A DNA stretch of 64,000 bases from Sphingobacterium puteale (GTDB taxonomy: Bacteria; Bacteroidota; Bacteroidia; Sphingobacteriales; Sphingobacteriaceae), in assembly GCF_003627955.1 (NCBI RefSeq), contig NZ_RBWS01000023.1:1-64000 (forward strand). The letters are read 5' to 3'. Below are positions 7,729-16,453 of this stretch, one piece after another. The notes under the pieces are model-generated. The model made no database searches. It worked only from the letters and a program-made list of their open reading frames with translations, and was not told where the DNA came from. The first letter of the stretch is position 1; every line of letters begins with the position of its first letter. Both the position numbers and the translations under genes were made by a program.

Positions 7729-8784
7729 TCAACGTATAATTCCCTTATATACCGCATCTCGCAGTACGCCCGCCTCGGTATCACCGGCATATTCCCAATA
7801 CATCGCTCCCAGTAAACCCTGCTCATGCACATAATCGCATTTCAAGGAAATGGATTTGGGTGTCTCAAAAGTCAATATCAATGTTCCCTCTGCATTGACC
7901 AGATAATGTGCCTTCGCTTCATCGTCCCATTTCTGTTCAAAGCCCTGCAAATTCAGGAGATCCTTATAGTCTATAAAATCTTTGATATCCGTTTTATTTC
8001 CACGTCCGTAAAATGGGATACCGAGCACCAGCTTTTCAGCGGGCATGCCGCCTGCGATATGCGCCTTCACCGCTTCAGCACAGGTCGTGCGCCCTGATAA
8101 AGGTGAACGATGCAGACTCGCATGATGATAAGGGGGATTTCCTGAATCATAAGTCATGATATTCACAAAATCCACGTCGTTTTTAATCTGGTCGAATGCG
8201 ATATACTGACCACTTGATACAGAGGCTAGTGTCAATAGTTTTTTTCTTCCGATAGCCTTACGAATATCCCGCATTAGTAACGTATAATTCTCGGTATCCG
8301 ATTCCGTCGCGGAAATACCGGCAGAAGGGTTGGTCGGGTATTCCCAGTCAATATCAATGCCGTCAAGTTTAAATACTTTCACAACACGCGCGCAATCCGC
8401 AGCAAATTTTTTCCGGTTAACGACATCAGCAGCCATCTCACTAAAGCGACCACTTCCCCAACCACCAATGGATAACAAGACTTTCAAGTGTGGATGCTTT
8501 TTCTTCAGCGCTATAATACTTTGTAATCTGGCTTCATTGTCGATACGCACTCCATCAAAACTGTCATTGACATGCCCAAAAGCATAATTGATATGTGTCA
8601 GGTACGTCGGATCCGGTATCACGCTTGACCAGGAAGTCACATAAGCAATTACCACTTTTTTATTTTTTTCAAATGCACAGCTCTTTTGGGGACAAATAAT
8701 CATTGCCAATAAAGCTATCGCTGTAAAGCCAAGGGTTATTAACTCGAGGGGATTTATACTGTTTTTAGATTTCATACACATCAT
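7729..8784 (-). CDS. glycoside hydrolase family 18 (chitinase-like), exported
   Basis: The 351-residue protein carries the GH18 signature DGIDIDWEYP with catalytic Glu148, the strand motif LLSIGGWG (103-110), a later MTYD motif and the end segment YWEYAGD. A hydrophobic segment at 15-31 followed by Cys residues suggests a signal peptide or signal anchor; an in-frame ATG at 8775 (MKSKNS) would give a more usual N-terminus. The family cleaves beta-1,4-GlcNAc linkages in chitin or in N-glycan cores with retention through the substrate N-acetyl group. No chitin-binding module is present. It faces the Gfo/Idh gene and lies next to a DUF5009 gene transcribed in the same direction. Confidence 0.85.
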   Translation of the reverse strand: MMCMKSKNSINPLELITLGFTAIALLAMIICPQKSCAFEKNKKVVIAYVTSWSSVIPDPTYLTHINYAFGHVNDSFDGVRIDNEARLQSIIALKKKHPHLKVLLSIGGWGSGRFSEMAADVVNRKKFAADCARVVKVFKLDGIDIDWEYPTNPSAGISATESDTENYTLLMRDIRKAIGRKKLLTLASVSSGQYIAFDQIKNDVDFVNIMTYDSGNPPYHHASLHRSPLSGRTTCAEAVKAHIAGGMPAEKLVLGIPFYGRGNKTDIKDFIDYKDLLNLQGFEQKWDDEAKAHYLVNAEGTLILTFETPKSISLKCDYVHEQGLLGAMYWEYAGDTEAGVLRDAVYKGIIR

Positions 8785-8885
8785 AATATTAAAGATTCAA
8801 ATTAAACTGAACCGATTCTGAGTCGCTTGACTAAATTTCGTTCTCTATTTAGCCATATAGTAAGCGTACAACGATCCGTCTTCTA

Positions 8886-10079
8886 TTAAAGTTTTAAATA
8901 GATATTTATCTTTTTCAATAAAATAGCATACCACAGCATAGCGAAAGCCCATAGCAGTGAACCACCAACAGCAAGGAGCATATTATCCGATTGTTTATAG
9001 AAAAACAAAGGAATCTGCAATCCCCAACAGATGAAATAAATTAAATCCGGTGCGAGATAGGTCGTCAAAGAATTCTTTCCGGCCTCCTCGAAGACGAATA
9101 TTCCTTTATGGTATTTCCGAATATCTATTACATAGTAGATAACAAGCAGTAAGAGCAGGCTGATACCACAACAGAGCAATGCCCAACTTGGCGTGCCGTG
9201 AATTTTGGATAATATAAACCAGGGACGCAGTGCAAACCCGCCCACTAACCATAGTATTCCAATAATCAGCATCCAACGTAAAAGCAACTTCGGTGTAGCA
9301 GCATACCGTTTGATTAATATGCCAATGATTGTTCCAGCCAATACAATACAAGGTACATTCCCTGATAACAGCACCCCTAAGTAGTCTCCAATGATCGGAA
9401 TATGCAATTTGAATGCTGTTTGAGACAGGATATTCAGGACAAGAAACAGCAGCCAAAAGCATCCTACAATGGAGAGCCTTCCCCGACTTAACACAAAAGT
9501 AGTGGCAGCAGCAAAATAACCCCAGCCGATCAAGCCCAAGATTCCCCACCAACCGATCTCCAAGCCTTTACCCTCTGCAGCTTTAAAGCAATAAGCCAAA
9601 TAACAGATTCCCAGAACCCCAAGCAGACGCATCCCTTTAAATAGGGCCTGATTACCGGATGTAGTAGGATACCTATTCCAGACCAGAAATATACAGAGGT
9701 ACAACAAACCCAACCACAGAAAGCTGGACATTCCTGTCAATATCGCATCCACACGGCCTCCGTTCAGAATCAATACACCGATAAGGATCAAACTCAAGGT
9801 ACGGGAGACAATATGAAAAAAGATAAGCCCCATGGACTCGCCCATCTTTTCCCGTGCGGCCACGGCATAAGGTACAGCCATTCCCACCATGAAAAGGAAT
9901 CCCGGAAAAACCCAATCTGCCAATCCCATGCCATCGACATCCGCTTCCGTATGCAGCATCCACTTGGGGACACCGGGAGCGAATATATCGTTGACAAATA
10001 ACATCAGAAATAGGGTCATACCACGCATGACATCCATTGAACGGATTCGAATTGATTGTTTAGGTTGTTGTTGATCCAT
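8886..10079 (-). CDS. DUF5009 / heparan-alpha-glucosaminide acetyltransferase-like membrane protein
   Basis: From the ATG at 10079 (MDQQQPKQ) the protein has 397 residues with about ten membrane segments. The N-terminus SMDVMRGMTLFLMLFVNDI and the WVFPGFLFMVGMAVPYA segment are typical of the DUF5009/HGSNAT acyltransferase-like fold, in which an inner-membrane protein moves an acetyl group across the membrane to a sugar amine. A longer frame to 10199 exists, but its first 40 residues are not hydrophobic and do not resemble the family. The neighbouring chitinase suggests amino-sugar metabolism, though no direct link is proved. Confidence 0.75.
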   Translation of the reverse strand: MDQQQPKQSIRIRSMDVMRGMTLFLMLFVNDIFAPGVPKWMLHTEADVDGMGLADWVFPGFLFMVGMAVPYAVAAREKMGESMGLIFFHIVSRTLSLILIGVLILNGGRVDAILTGMSSFLWLGLLYLCIFLVWNRYPTTSGNQALFKGMRLLGVLGICYLAYCFKAAEGKGLEIGWWGILGLIGWGYFAAATTFVLSRGRLSIVGCFWLLFLVLNILSQTAFKLHIPIIGDYLGVLLSGNVPCIVLAGTIIGILIKRYAATPKLLLRWMLIIGILWLVGGFALRPWFILSKIHGTPSWALLCCGISLLLLLVIYYVIDIRKYHKGIFVFEEAGKNSLTTYLAPDLIYFICWGLQIPLFFYKQSDNMLLAVGGSLLWAFAMLWYAILLKKINIYLKL

Positions 10080-10599
10080 AATGCTATCGATAAATCCCAA
10101 GAAATCAGCTTTCATACCCGCCAAACACTCGGTTCCAAGCATCCCCCCCACTGTATCCGGCAGCTCCATAGAACTAAAAACACGAGATATAGTCCTCAAA
10201 AACTAGGCATACCTGATTTTTCTTGTTGTAAGGTTTATATCCGGCAAACAAAGCTGCTGTTTGCTTACCCTAAGATGAGAAAATTAGGTCGTATTCAAGA
10301 GAAAAAAATGTTCAGATTAGTGCAATTTTTGCTCTTAAAAACTGATCTTATAAGAACATAGTTGCTTTATTAAGCTTTTATACCGGAATATTGATTCCAC
10401 TATCAAGCATTCACCCCGGGAGACGGCACTATTTATTAAAACCTTGAAGTCAGCGTAACCTTGGCTGTTGATCAACAAAAAAAAACTTGCTTTTTAATAG
10501 CGTATATGAAACTTCTTCTGTAGGAAAAACTTTGACAAAAAGCATCAACTATATGGTAAAACTTATATTTTTGACTTTAGTTCTAAAACAGCATTTAAC
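10080..10599. other. intergenic region between divergent genes, no gene seen
   Basis: This 520-base spacer separates the DUF5009 gene and the GNAT gene. It includes the possible but unlikely 5' extension of DUF5009 and a short perfect hairpin, GCAAACA (10244-10250) with TGTTTGC (10258-10264). No coding frame or RNA gene was recognised. Promoters for both flanking genes should lie here. Confidence 0.5.
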
Positions 10600-11103
10600 A
10601 TGAGCCAGTTAATATTTCGGGACGCCAGACAGGCGGATTTACCCCTTATTGTCGCGATATACAACACCACCATTGCATCCAGGATGGTCACGGCTGACAC
10701 CAGTCCAGTGTCCGTAGAAAGCAGACAAAAATGGTTTGATGAACATAGTCCGTCAAAAAGACCGCTTTGGTTGGTCGAGGACGAAAATAGCAATATCCTA
10801 GGCTGGGTGAGTTTTCAGTCGTTCTACGGCCGGCCGGCCTACGATGCCACAGTAGAGATCAGCATTTACCTGGATGAACAGCAAAGGGGCCGTGGACTGG
10901 GTAAACAAATCCTTCAGTACTGCATAAAGCAGGCTCCAGCGTTGGGGATACATACCTTGTTGGGCTTCATCTTTGCCCACAACGTCCCGAGCATCACACT
11001 TTTTGAAAAAATGGGCTTCCAAGAATGGGCGAACCTTCCCAATATCGCTACGCTAGATCATGTGGAACGGAGTCTAAAAATAATGGGTAAACGGGTAAGT
11101 TAA
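10600..11103 (+). CDS. GNAT N-acetyltransferase, phosphinothricin acetyltransferase-like
   Basis: The 167-residue protein shows the GNAT acetyl-CoA loop QQRGRGLGKQIL (about 98-109), preceded by the strand YDATVEISIYLD and followed by HNVPSITLFEKMGF, the order seen in the PAT/bar subfamily. These cytoplasmic enzymes acetylate amino groups of small molecules such as phosphinothricin, methionine sulfoximine or other amino acids. It sits alone, with its own hairpin terminator, so context gives no clue to the substrate. Confidence 0.85.
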   Translation: MSQLIFRDARQADLPLIVAIYNTTIASRMVTADTSPVSVESRQKWFDEHSPSKRPLWLVEDENSNILGWVSFQSFYGRPAYDATVEISIYLDEQQRGRGLGKQILQYCIKQAPALGIHTLLGFIFAHNVPSITLFEKMGFQEWANLPNIATLDHVERSLKIMGKRVS

Positions 11104-11127
11104 GTCATACAATTGGCCTTCAAGAGA

Positions 11128-11155
11128 AAAATCATTAGCTTTAGGTAATGATTTT
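11128..11155 (+). terminator. terminator of the GNAT gene
   Basis: AAAATCATTA (11128-11137) pairs perfectly with TAATGATTTT (11146-11155) around an 8-base loop, 24 bases after the GNAT stop codon. The stem is AT-rich and the T-tract is built into the second arm. Confidence 0.6.
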
Positions 11156-11174
11156 ACACTTTTAATTTACAACT

Positions 11175-11615
11175 ATGACTCAACGACTACAATTAATGCT
11201 GATATTCACCCTTTCTATGTTATTTTGGATCAATGTTGCAACTGCACAAGATCCAGAACGGATAAAGACCATCACACTTTCCGCAGATTCCGCCTATACA
11301 AAAGTCGTACAAGCACTTCAAGAAAGCGGTTACTATATTGCTCAATTAGACCGTTCTTCAGGTTTTATTAAAACCAGTGTATCTCTTAAAAGCAAATCAA
11401 TATTTGGTCGTGATGGTGATAAAAGAATCTTCAATTTTCTAGTTGTCCCGCTCCCAGATCGAAGGTCCAAAATCATTCTCAATATATTTCTGTTCGAACG
11501 CCTTCAAGCCGGAAGCGGTAATTCCGGAAATTATTACTACGATGACAAAGGCCTTGTCCAGGATGATAAAATCTATCAGCAGATCTGGAACAAAATTTTG
11601 CCCCTTATCCAATAA
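11175..11615 (+). CDS. small secreted protein of unknown function
   Basis: I do not recognise this 146-residue protein. It has a clear signal peptide (residues 1-24, ending ATAQ), so it is probably periplasmic or outer-membrane associated. The mature part alternates short strands (TITLSADSAYTKVVQALQ, then SGFIKTSVSLKS and FNFLVVPLP), reminiscent of small alpha/beta envelope proteins that tolerate surface loops; a glycine- and tyrosine-rich stretch (GSGNSGNYYYDD) precedes the C-terminal helix. No cysteines form an obvious lipobox. It faces the alpha-2-macroglobulin gene across a shared terminator and has no operon partner. Confidence 0.65.
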   Translation: MTQRLQLMLIFTLSMLFWINVATAQDPERIKTITLSADSAYTKVVQALQESGYYIAQLDRSSGFIKTSVSLKSKSIFGRDGDKRIFNFLVVPLPDRRSKIILNIFLFERLQAGSGNSGNYYYDDKGLVQDDKIYQQIWNKILPLIQ

Positions 11616-11632
11616 AAACAGCTATAGGATAC

Positions 11633-11671
11633 AAACAAAGCCTGTCAAAAGTATATTGACAGGCTTTGTTT
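11633..11671. terminator. bidirectional terminator between convergent genes
   Basis: AAACAAAGCCTGTCAA (11633-11648) pairs perfectly with TTGACAGGCTTTGTTT (11656-11671) around a 7-base loop, with T-tracts available on both strands. It lies between the small secreted protein gene and the convergent alpha-2-macroglobulin gene. Confidence 0.85.
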
Positions 11672-11700
11672 TATTCCGATTGTACCAATAATTTAGTAGA

Positions 11701-14700
11701 CTATTCAATCTCGACCTTCAATCCTTCTTGCCAATCTTTTAGCTCTTCGGTATAATATAAATAGCCCGAAGATGCGGCGCCTTGGTATCTCCCTGGCACT
11801 TGGGCTTTTAAATCTATAGACAGTTCTTTCGTTTCATTTGCATCAATTCCCCGCCAATATAACACCAGGTAATTTTCAAAAATTTCGTAGTAGTCTACGA
11901 AGCCTTTCTCCATTAAATCCCTTAATTGTTGAGGCTCGGGAGTTAATCCTCCTGGGATACCGACCTTCGCTAATGGCATTGCCTGTGCCCTACCCCGCTT
12001 ATTGTGTAACCGCACCTTGAGTACCGTATTGTCACCCAGACGAACACGATTGCTGGATAAAGATGTTGACAGATCCAGTGTCCTATCTTTTGCACTTGGC
12101 GGTTCCAGTGTCAAATAATTAAATCGGTAGGAAGCTACAGCATAATCCAGGTTTTCCAGGCGCATGGAGATTTTATGTTTTCCTGCAGGCAGCTCCGTCA
12201 AAAACATTCTGCTCAGCGAGTCAGCCACGAGAGTGGTGTCACGGATCAGTAGTTGCCCGTCCAGCCATAGTTCCATCTTTTTCCCTTTTTTCACCCGCAT
12301 ATCCCGATCAAACAGTTGATAATATCCTGTTGCAGCTTTTAAGGCGAGTCCCGTTGCCTGGGTTGAACCATAGTAGCCCTGATCAGCAGATTTTACAAGT
12401 GCCTCCATACAGGCTGTCAATTCCGGAGATGCTTTGTTTTCCAATTGGAAAACAAGTGCGATCCAAGCCAGCGTTTCATTTCGCAGCGAACGTCCATCCG
12501 AATTCGTAATGCTTCCTTCTGCTAAGCCTTTCTTATCTTCAATTACCATAGGAAGAATCTCCTTTAGGCGTAACTTCAGGCTCTCCAATTGCTCCAATTT
12601 ATTGAGATTCTTTGCTGTAAGCGCAACTATTGCCATACGATAAGGATCTTTTGTCCCCAGGACTTCCTGATAAGCCTTTTGAAACTCCAGCTCGATTTCC
12701 GCCCTTTCACCTGCAACGCTTAATGCATAAGTGATATAAGCATTATTTATAGATTCGCGATTCCCGGAAAAAGTGTACCGTCCTGCTCCTTGATGGTATC
12801 CTCCCCGACCATCTTTTTTTGATAAAAGCCAATTCTGAGTACGTTCGATCATCTTTTGATCTACAGCGATAAATGGCTTCATTTCTATAAATTCAATTAA
12901 ACCAAAAGCTGAAAGCACCTCATGTGCCGGCGGTTTTCCATACCAATCAAAGCCTCCTCCTTTGATTTCGTAGGCCGCCAATTTTTTATAACCACTGGTC
13001 AAAAATTCTTGTGTTTTGCGTTGCAAGGATTCATCTCCCCTAAGTTGCTGAAGGAGAGAAAGCGCATATATATTGGGATAGACTGACGAAGACACCTGTT
13101 CGAAACAACCGTATGGTTCGCGGACAATGCGTTTCAATCCCTGCGTAATCTGCTTCAATGGATTAAGGTATAGCTCCACCGAAAGCCGTTGTGAACCCAC
13201 CATAGTGTTTTTCAGTTCAAATTCATGTGCTAAGTATTTGGATGTTGAATGACCGAATTCTACAGGGAAACCTTTGTCAAATAATTTAATATCCTTTATA
13301 ATTCCCAATACCGTGGAATCAGTACGGATAGAAAAACGTATCTTGTCTTTTTCATTCGACGGGTGCCTTACTTCAAGTGGTACACGCACCTGACTTTGCT
13401 CCTGTGCGCCAATTTTCAGATTATTCCCCTCAGATTTCCATTCAAGGTTGTCCCCTATCAGGTCGACCTGACTACGGATTGATACAGGTTGCCGTCTTGT
13501 ATTATCAACCAATAATTGCGCATTGATCAAATCTCCCTGAGAAGCATACAAAGGCAATTTGACGTCTAAGCCAATTTCGTCTTTCACTTGATATGTTGTC
13601 TGTTGACTACGTCCTATTAGACCATTTTTACCAATCCCTTCCGTTATGATCCGATAAGAAGTATTTTCATCAGCATTGGAAAAAGTAACTTGGGCATATC
13701 CTTGAGCGTCAGTCTCAATATGATAATTCCAATAGATATTATCCCTAAAATCGTCTTTGATCAAGGCCTGTTTATTTTGGTACTTCGGCACATAAAATTC
13801 TTGTGGCTGATCAAAACGAACCTTTGGATATACCGTATTCAAAGTCAGATATTTTTGATTTCCCACAAGATGGCCTTTGCCAAACAAATTGAAGGCATCA
13901 CCTTCCATTCCTTTTCCGCCTTTGGTCGTAATCACGATAACACCGTTGGCACCACGTGAACCATACAGCGCCATGGCCGAAGCATCTTTTACGATACTGA
14001 TACTTTCGATCAAGTCAGGCGGAAAACCGGCAAAATATGCTATATTGGCCTCGTTATAAGCTACCCCATCCACTACGAAAAGAGGTCCACCGGTGCCGCC
14101 GATGGAGCTGATCCCACGAATAACAACAGGTGCATTGGACCGCTCACCCGAGGGACTGACACTAATACCGGCCACCTTACCCGATAAAGCAGAGATTAAG
14201 TTCACCTGTGAATAGAGCTCTTCGCGGCTGATTGTGGCCACTGACCCAGTCACTGCGGTCTTCCGCTCTGTTCCATAGCTGATCACAACCACTTCTTCTA
14301 AATTCGATTCTTGATTAAATCGTGGAGACGCCATTTCCAATTTCGGCGGGATAGCCGTTTCATCGTTGACAAGTTTGATAGGCAAATTCGTCTCAATCTG
14401 TACTGAAACAGAATCGGTTAAACGTCTCTTTTCCCTTGTAGGTAAGTTAGCAGGAGATTCACTCTGAAATGTGGAAACATAATACAATTCATTTTTTCGA
14501 TGAGTCGGTACGTAGATTCGCCATAACGTAGTAGGGATAGTCCGGATCGAAAAACATCCGTTTTTATCAGGCATTACAGTATATAGCAAACTATCTGCTA
14601 CTACGTAGATTTTTGAGGAATACGGAGTATTTTGTCCGTTTACCTGCTTATAAATTACACCCCTGAACATATTATTCGGTTGATTTTTTACCACCAAAAG

Positions 14701-16443
14701 TTCATCGTTGCTCAACACCTTATCCCATTGATAATTTCGCCAGCCCTGTGTCAGCAAAAGCATATCGAGGGCTCGCGTACGTTTGTCCTTGGTTGGATCA
14801 AAATAGAATGCGGGTTGATAGATATCGCCCTGCACTGCAGTACCCAGCCACATCCAAGAGAGGATATGATGCTGTTTATCATTCAAATAGCTTAAAACCT
14901 TATCATCAACAACACTCAAAGATAACGCGGCCGGAATAGATTTTCCCTTCGCATCCCGTGTCTCAATCGTCAACTTCACATCCTCCCGCGTCTTATAGAT
15001 CGCTTTATCGCTTGTTACATGAATCTGCAAACCATCCTCTACTGCATTAAAAAATAATCGCTCACTCAGAATTTGTCCTCCCTGTAAAATAGATATACTC
15101 AGCACCCCTTGCGGCAAACCAGCTTTTGGTACAGTAAGAGAATTTGTACCTTTGGTCACCGCAATCTCTTCAGTGCCGAAGATTTTATCTTCCTTTCGGA
15201 TAAAATAGCTCACCCGACTGTCCATGCTACTGATGACTTCCAATCGCAGAACATCTTTTGTCTGTTCTTTCAGCTGCACCTTTACACCGTTATTTTTTAC
15301 TGTAGGCAATGCCATCCTTTCTGTTGTCGGATATGGCTTTTTCAATTGCGCATAATAGGTTCGTCCCTTTTCTGGGACGAATGAGAATTTCCCCATACCC
15401 TGGTGAAAGGAGGCAAATTTGCTGATCTCCTCGCCAGCATCATTATAGACAACACCCTCGATATCTGCAGGAAATCCTTCCGGGTTCAAAGCTTTAAATG
15501 CAACCACATTCAAAAAGTCTGCTAGAAGATATCCCCCTTCAGGCATAAAACTAACAGCGATATCTTCAAAAACAATAGGGACATTCTTAGATATTGACTC
15601 AATCAGCTGTTGCTGCACGAAACGGACATTCAAACTTACATGATTATCTTTCAGAATTTCTGGTAATGCAAATGATATTCGGTATTTACCCAAATGATCG
15701 GTCTTAGCCACCTTCGAAAGATATAGCTGCCCACCAATACTCACGTCATAGTCAAAAGTTTGATTTGAAATCGGACGGTTCGCCAAGTCCTTGATACCAA
15801 ATTCCGCTACAACGGTTTCTCCTTTCCCATAAGATTCCTTTTCCAGTTCCAATTGCATGAAGAGACGCGGTGGATTGGTACGCATTATGGTGATTTCCTT
15901 TTCATAAGCTAGATTTGGAAAATTGGTCATCCAAGGAGTCTGCACTTTCAATCTGTAGATGCCCCCCGCAAGCTGACCTCCCAATTTCATGCTTCCTTTC
16001 GCATAAATTGTATTTGCCGCAAATTGCTTACGCAGAACTACCTGTCCATTCGGTGCAATTAGGTCTACGATAATAATATCACTTCTACTAGAGACATCGA
16101 AACCCGTATTGCATAGATATGTAGTAAAATAAACTGTTTCTCCCGGTGTAAAAATAGTCTTATTTGTATGCGTATATATACGTTCCAAAGGTAGCAGGTC
16201 ATTATATTCATTCATTTTAGCACGAACCGACTGCATCTGACCAAAAGTATTAATTGCAAATAACAAACATAATATTGTAAAAAAATAAGTAAGGCAATAC
16301 TTTTGAATCTGTCTTGGATCAGCAATTTTAAATACCAATGAATTATTTTCAAGAATATCAGCATTTCTTTTAGTGGTGATATCAGCTAGGAAACCTTCAT
16401 CTCCAGATCTATTTTCTTTAATTTTTAAGTTATCAATAATCAT
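11701..16443 (-). CDS. alpha-2-macroglobulin family protein with an inserted TonB-receptor plug domain
   Basis: At 1580 residues this is a bacterial alpha-2-macroglobulin. After a long n-region (about 48 residues) comes a signal peptide core ending NTFGQ near 69, then MG2-type domains beginning at PGETVYFTTY, an A2M domain near 890-985 and a thioester motif GCFEQ with Cys1113 and Gln1116 followed by the helical thioester domain. Such proteins trap proteases or covalently bind targets at the envelope. Residues about 715-840 are different: LEEVVVISYGTE, ALSGKVAGISV, GPLFVVDGVAY, KDASAMALYGSRGANG and VIVITTKGG are a complete SusC-type plug domain. It starts 10 bases after the barrel gene and is probably cotranscribed. 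A TTG at 16338 would give a shorter N-terminus. Confidence 0.85.
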   Translation of the reverse strand: MIIDNLKIKENRSGDEGFLADITTKRNADILENNSLVFKIADPRQIQKYCLTYFFTILCLLFAINTFGQMQSVRAKMNEYNDLLPLERIYTHTNKTIFTPGETVYFTTYLCNTGFDVSSRSDIIIVDLIAPNGQVVLRKQFAANTIYAKGSMKLGGQLAGGIYRLKVQTPWMTNFPNLAYEKEITIMRTNPPRLFMQLELEKESYGKGETVVAEFGIKDLANRPISNQTFDYDVSIGGQLYLSKVAKTDHLGKYRISFALPEILKDNHVSLNVRFVQQQLIESISKNVPIVFEDIAVSFMPEGGYLLADFLNVVAFKALNPEGFPADIEGVVYNDAGEEISKFASFHQGMGKFSFVPEKGRTYYAQLKKPYPTTERMALPTVKNNGVKVQLKEQTKDVLRLEVISSMDSRVSYFIRKEDKIFGTEEIAVTKGTNSLTVPKAGLPQGVLSISILQGGQILSERLFFNAVEDGLQIHVTSDKAIYKTREDVKLTIETRDAKGKSIPAALSLSVVDDKVLSYLNDKQHHILSWMWLGTAVQGDIYQPAFYFDPTKDKRTRALDMLLLTQGWRNYQWDKVLSNDELLVVKNQPNNMFRGVIYKQVNGQNTPYSSKIYVVADSLLYTVMPDKNGCFSIRTIPTTLWRIYVPTHRKNELYYVSTFQSESPANLPTREKRRLTDSVSVQIETNLPIKLVNDETAIPPKLEMASPRFNQESNLEEVVVISYGTERKTAVTGSVATISREELYSQVNLISALSGKVAGISVSPSGERSNAPVVIRGISSIGGTGGPLFVVDGVAYNEANIAYFAGFPPDLIESISIVKDASAMALYGSRGANGVIVITTKGGKGMEGDAFNLFGKGHLVGNQKYLTLNTVYPKVRFDQPQEFYVPKYQNKQALIKDDFRDNIYWNYHIETDAQGYAQVTFSNADENTSYRIITEGIGKNGLIGRSQQTTYQVKDEIGLDVKLPLYASQGDLINAQLLVDNTRRQPVSIRSQVDLIGDNLEWKSEGNNLKIGAQEQSQVRVPLEVRHPSNEKDKIRFSIRTDSTVLGIIKDIKLFDKGFPVEFGHSTSKYLAHEFELKNTMVGSQRLSVELYLNPLKQITQGLKRIVREPYGCFEQVSSSVYPNIYALSLLQQLRGDESLQRKTQEFLTSGYKKLAAYEIKGGGFDWYGKPPAHEVLSAFGLIEFIEMKPFIAVDQKMIERTQNWLLSKKDGRGGYHQGAGRYTFSGNRESINNAYITYALSVAGERAEIELEFQKAYQEVLGTKDPYRMAIVALTAKNLNKLEQLESLKLRLKEILPMVIEDKKGLAEGSITNSDGRSLRNETLAWIALVFQLENKASPELTACMEALVKSADQGYYGSTQATGLALKAATGYYQLFDRDMRVKKGKKMELWLDGQLLIRDTTLVADSLSRMFLTELPAGKHKISMRLENLDYAVASYRFNYLTLEPPSAKDRTLDLSTSLSSNRVRLGDNTVLKVRLHNKRGRAQAMPLAKVGIPGGLTPEPQQLRDLMEKGFVDYYEIFENYLVLYWRGIDANETKELSIDLKAQVPGRYQGAASSGYLYYTEELKDWQEGLKVEIE

Positions 16444-16453
16444 GGCAAGTCGG

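Noticed and set aside
9106..9552. 148-residue frame inside the DUF5009 gene
   Set aside because: It overlaps a multi-helix membrane protein in another frame; high Cys and Trp content is typical of a shadow.
10080..10199. 40-residue extension of the DUF5009 protein
   Set aside because: The family begins close to the first membrane helix, and the extension has no hydrophobic or family features.
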